Source: Desulfuromonadaceae bacterium
Lineage (GTDB): Bacteria > Desulfobacterota > Desulfuromonadia > Desulfuromonadales > Geopsychrobacteraceae
Assembly: GCA_016744555.1 (NCBI GenBank)
Contig: JADGED010000009.1
Location: forward strand, 1 to 26,013
Length of the DNA: 26,013 bases
Direction: 5' to 3'
Shown here: positions 24,351 to 26,013 of the stretch, one piece after another
Layout: each line of letters opens with the position of its first letter
How positions within the stretch are numbered: the first letter of the stretch is position 1
Program-made: the position numbers and the translations under genes
The notes under the pieces: generated by a model
Told to the model about the DNA's origin: nothing
What the model saw: the letters and a program-made list of their open reading frames with translations, nothing else
Databases searched by the model: none

Positions 24351-25046
24351 TTAACCCAATATTACTTTAAGTACCGGCATGAGCATTGAGGTGATTAGAC
24401 CGTTTAAGCCAATGGCCAACCCAGCAATAGCTCCACCCATTAGGTCAATTTCTAGCATTCTTCCTGTACCAATCCCGTGGGCAGCCGTTCCCATGGCTAA
24501 GCCCATCGCAGCAGGATCATTGATACGCAAAAATTTGCATAGTGCCGGCCCAACCACCGCACCAAAGCAGCCGGTCATAACCACTACCGCTGCAGTTAAG
24601 GGAACTAGCCCACCAAACTTTGCTGCTAGCCCAATGGCAATCGGGGTGGTGACCGATTTTGGTGCAATGGTAATCGCTAATTGCTCATCACCACCCAATA
24701 ATAAAACAATGACGGTGGTGGTGAAAATGGATGTTATCGCTCCGACAGAAATTCCACTTAGAATTGGAATGAGGCGTTGCATTACTTCGGTGCGGCGTTG
24801 GTACAGTGGGACTCCAAGGGCAACAACCGATGGCCCTAGTAAAAATAGGATAATATCGCCACCGGCAGAATAGTCAGTATAAGAAATATCACTTTGGCGC
24901 AAAATTACGATTATCGTAACAATTGCGACGATGGTTGGGTTGAGTAATGTATATTTAAACCGCTGATTTAGTAGCGTCGCTAAGTGAAAAACTAGCAGCG
25001 TTAGTGTAATTCCAAAAAGTGGTGAGGCAAGAAGGGTGTTAGTCAT
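24351..25046 (-). CDS. lrgB: LrgB/CidB/YohK-family membrane protein
   Basis: The product (231 aa) is a multi-span inner-membrane protein of the LrgB/CidB/YohK family. These proteins work with LrgA-type partners in murein hydrolase control, holin-like permeability or export of small organic acids, depending on the organism. Visible signatures are LNPTIVAI, the central FLLGPSVVALGVPLYQRR, then APKSVTTPIAI, and GTAAHGIGTGRMLE near the end. The ATG at 25046 is chosen because a full AGGAGGT (25057-25051) sits 4 nt upstream; the in-frame GTG at 25052 lies at the edge of that site. It overlaps the lrgA stop by 8 nt, so the two are translated together. Confidence 0.93.
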   Translation of the reverse strand: MTNTLLASPLFGITLTLLVFHLATLLNQRFKYTLLNPTIVAIVTIIVILRQSDISYTDYSAGGDIILFLLGPSVVALGVPLYQRRTEVMQRLIPILSGISVGAITSIFTTTVIVLLLGGDEQLAITIAPKSVTTPIAIGLAAKFGGLVPLTAAVVVMTGCFGAVVGPALCKFLRINDPAAMGLAMGTAAHGIGTGRMLEIDLMGGAIAGLAIGLNGLITSMLMPVLKVILG

Positions 25047-25389
25047 TTCCACCTCCTTTGCGTGACATGAACTTTGCTGTTAGTCCGGTGGTTGCCAGTA
25101 CCGCAAGGGTACTTAAAAGTGTCGCTACTGTTAATGGTAACCACTGTTTGGCGATTAGATCAAAATAGACCATGACTCCGACGCCAGCAGGGACAAATAA
25201 CATTGATAGGTTTTTTAATAAGAGTTCGGCCGCTTCGTTAACCCAAGTTAGTTTTATTAGCCCAAAGCGTAAAGTGATGAGCAGTAGTACCATGCCGATG
25301 ACGCTACCCGGTAAGGGCAAATTTAAACCAGTAGACAGTAGCTCACCTAACCACTGAAAACTGAGCAAAATTGCGAATCCACGAACCAT
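25039..25389 (-). CDS. lrgA: LrgA/CidA/YohJ-family holin-like membrane protein
   Basis: This is the small partner of LrgB. The 116-aa product has four predicted membrane segments: FAILLSFQWLGELLSTG, VIGMVLLLITLRFGLI, LSMLFVPAGVGVMVYFDLI and LPLTVATLLSTLAVLATTGL. It carries the family motif LPLPGSVIGM and the LLLKNLSMLFVPAGVG segment. The short charged tail RKGGGND is cytoplasmic by the positive-inside rule. GAGGAG lies 5 nt before the ATG. In other bacteria the pair is induced by pyruvate or membrane-potential cues through LytSR; no such regulator gene is in this window. Confidence 0.92.
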   Translation of the reverse strand: MVRGFAILLSFQWLGELLSTGLNLPLPGSVIGMVLLLITLRFGLIKLTWVNEAAELLLKNLSMLFVPAGVGVMVYFDLIAKQWLPLTVATLLSTLAVLATTGLTAKFMSRKGGGND

Positions 25390-25400
25390 TATGTCTCCTC

Positions 25401-25413
25401 AATGACTGTCATT
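25401..25413. promoter_or_regulatory. 13-bp palindrome just upstream of lrgA
   Basis: AATGAC-T-GTCATT is a perfect 6+1+6 inverted repeat ending about 12 nt from the lrgA start codon. Its core ATGACTGT recurs at 25456-25463, about 54 bp further upstream. A direct repeat of a half-site in this position suggests an operator or activator site, but no cognate regulator is visible and chance is possible. Confidence 0.3.
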
Positions 25414-25565
25414 TGTTTAAATTGGCAGAGAAGCTAGATCCGCTCAACTCAAATTATGACTGTAAAGTTAAATCATAGAAGAAAACTTTTTATTACTCCA
25501 GAACATTTCTGGACATGGGGATGGGTATTTGTATGAATATGTTTGAGATGGGCTAGTTTATAGTT

Positions 25566-25605
25566 GGATTCTGGTGGCACTAATTTGGCAATGCCCCCAG
25601 AATCC
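25566..25605. repeat. Stem-loop between lrgA and the low-complexity gene
   Basis: GGATTCTGG-T-GGCA (25566-25579) pairs with TGCC-C-CCAGAATCC (25592-25605): 13 of 14 positions match around a 12-nt loop. On the minus strand it lies ~70 nt beyond the stop of the low-complexity gene. It could end that transcript, although only a short AT-rich stretch and no T-run follows. The remainder of the 287-bp gap 25390-25676 shows nothing else convincing. Confidence 0.5.
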
Positions 25606-25676
25606 GTTTGGTCAAAGTAGTAACTACATGTTTCGCTGAGCTTACACGAAAAATAACAGTTTTAAATTGGTTCTAA

Positions 25677-26013
25677 TTATGACTCAGTCGTTTCTGGTGT
25701 TTCTGGTGTTTCTGGTGTTTCTGGTGTTTCTGGTGTTTCGGTCGCCGGATCGCTGGCCTCTTCTTCAGTCGCTTGATCTACCTGATCTACCTGATCTACC
25801 TGATCTTGGGTTCTAGTTCTGGTCCGCGTTTTAGTCTGGGTTTGAGTTTTAGTCTGGGTACTAGTATTGGCCATGGTTTGGGTTTGCGTACTAGTTTCTG
25901 GTGCCGCATCCATCCCTGCTCCCGGGCCAGTGCCATCACAATCACCGCTGCCGCTACCGTTTTCACCACCACCGCCGTTGCCGCCTTCACCACCACCGCC
26001 GTTACCGCCTTCA
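25677..26013 (-). CDS. C-terminal part of a low-complexity Gly-rich and Thr/Glu-repeat protein (5' truncated)
   Basis: The minus-strand frame is open from the window edge (first full codon at 26012) to a TAA at 25677, about 111 residues, so the start lies outside. The visible order is as follows. Two EGGNGGGG units are followed by ENGSGSGDCDGTGPGAGMD. A Thr-alternating block (STQTQTMANTSTQTKTQTQT and KTRTRTQ) comes next. Then DQV three times, an acidic ATEEEASDP, and five ETP units ending TTES. There is no recognisable fold. The composition is that of a disordered linker or a secreted or surface-exposed tail. Repeats are also exact in DNA, pointing to slippage-driven growth. Internal ATGs (for example at 25913) are not credible starts, because the repeat pattern continues upstream in the same frame. 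Function is unknown. Confidence 0.6.
   Translation of the reverse strand, partial: EGGNGGGGEGGNGGGGENGSGSGDCDGTGPGAGMDAAPETSTQTQTMANTSTQTKTQTQTKTRTRTRTQDQVDQVDQVDQATEEEASDPATETPETPETPETPETPETTES
25687..25739. repeat. 9-bp tandem repeat (unit TTTCTGGTG) encoding Glu-Thr-Pro units
   Basis: The unit TTTCTGGTG recurs exactly about five times at period 9, inside the coding frame, giving five ETP tripeptides on the minus strand. Because the period is a multiple of three, copy changes would alter length without breaking the frame. Confidence 0.9.
25774..25806. repeat. 9-bp tandem repeat (unit TGATCTACC) encoding Asp-Gln-Val units
   Basis: TGATCTACC occurs three times in a row, followed by a partial TGATCT, in the same minus-strand frame, giving DQVDQVDQV. 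It is independent in sequence from the neighbouring ETP repeat. Confidence 0.88.
25966..26013. repeat. 24-bp tandem repeat encoding Glu-Gly-Gly-Asn-Gly4 units
   Basis: Two adjacent 24-bp copies differ at a single base (GTTGCC against GTTACC) and encode EGGNGGGG on the minus strand. The array probably continues beyond the window edge. Confidence 0.85.

Noticed and set aside
24379..24873. Long plus-strand open frame (164 codons) opposite lrgB
   Set aside because: It is the antisense shadow of a clear LrgB coding frame; the translation is Pro/Ala/Ser-biased with no recognisable motif.
25687..25806. Possible CRISPR array
   Set aside because: The repeats are head-to-tail 9-bp units with no spacers and lie in a coding frame.
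25796..25996. Alternative minus-strand frame beginning MVVKAATAVVV
   Set aside because: It overlaps the repeat-encoding frame out of phase. The DNA repeat periods (9 and 24) give regular peptides in the other frame, which runs off the window edge.

Overview
The window looks like the chromosome of a Gram-negative, probably marine or sediment, deltaproteobacterium of the Desulfuromonadales/Geobacter type, with moderate GC. That placement is an inference. It rests on the run mrp - gatC - gatA - gatB - mtnA - glnE and on a response regulator fused to DUF4388, a J-domain and TPRs, an architecture I associate with Geobacter and Pelobacter relatives. An outer-membrane lipoprotein efflux factor and an RND pump confirm a two-membrane envelope. 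No rRNA, tRNA, CRISPR array, transposase or phage gene was found.

Left half (1-12785), all on the plus strand. The window opens inside a large MalT/STAND-type regulator with C-terminal winged-helix and BTAD domains (5' end missing). A tight housekeeping run follows: an Mrp/NBP35 Fe-S carrier ATPase with an N-terminal polyglutamine run, then GatC, GatA and GatB (tRNA-dependent amidotransferase). A 111-bp REP/BIME-like double-hairpin palindrome (6425-6535) separates gatB from mtnA (methionine salvage). After mtnA come glnE (glutamine synthetase adenylylation control) and the REC-DUF4388-DnaJ-TPR protein.

Right half (12835-26013), all on the minus strand and convergent with the left half. Transcription runs leftwards. 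metF, ttcA and a Bax-like glucosaminidase form one closely spaced unit; this MetF looks much more like Bacteroidetes MetF than the usual proteobacterial enzyme. Upstream lies an efflux operon with almost no space between genes: tetR, TolC/NodT-type outer-membrane lipoprotein, membrane-fusion adaptor, RND pump, and a small zinc-ribbon membrane protein. In front of tetR is a near-consensus promoter (TTGACA, 17 bp, TTTAAA). Two palindromes overlap it, so autoregulation by the TetR repressor is likely. The promoter also rules out the longest-ORF start of tetR. Further upstream are a Cache-GGDEF (AGDEF variant) diguanylate cyclase and an lrgA-lrgB pair.

At the right edge is the 3' end of a very low-complexity acidic/Gly-rich protein encoded by several exact DNA tandem repeats.

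Most of the region is ordinary housekeeping and envelope function. The items most worth a second look are the RND operon with its conserved-looking zinc-ribbon partner, the foreign-looking metF, the four-domain response regulator, and the repeat-built protein at the edge.
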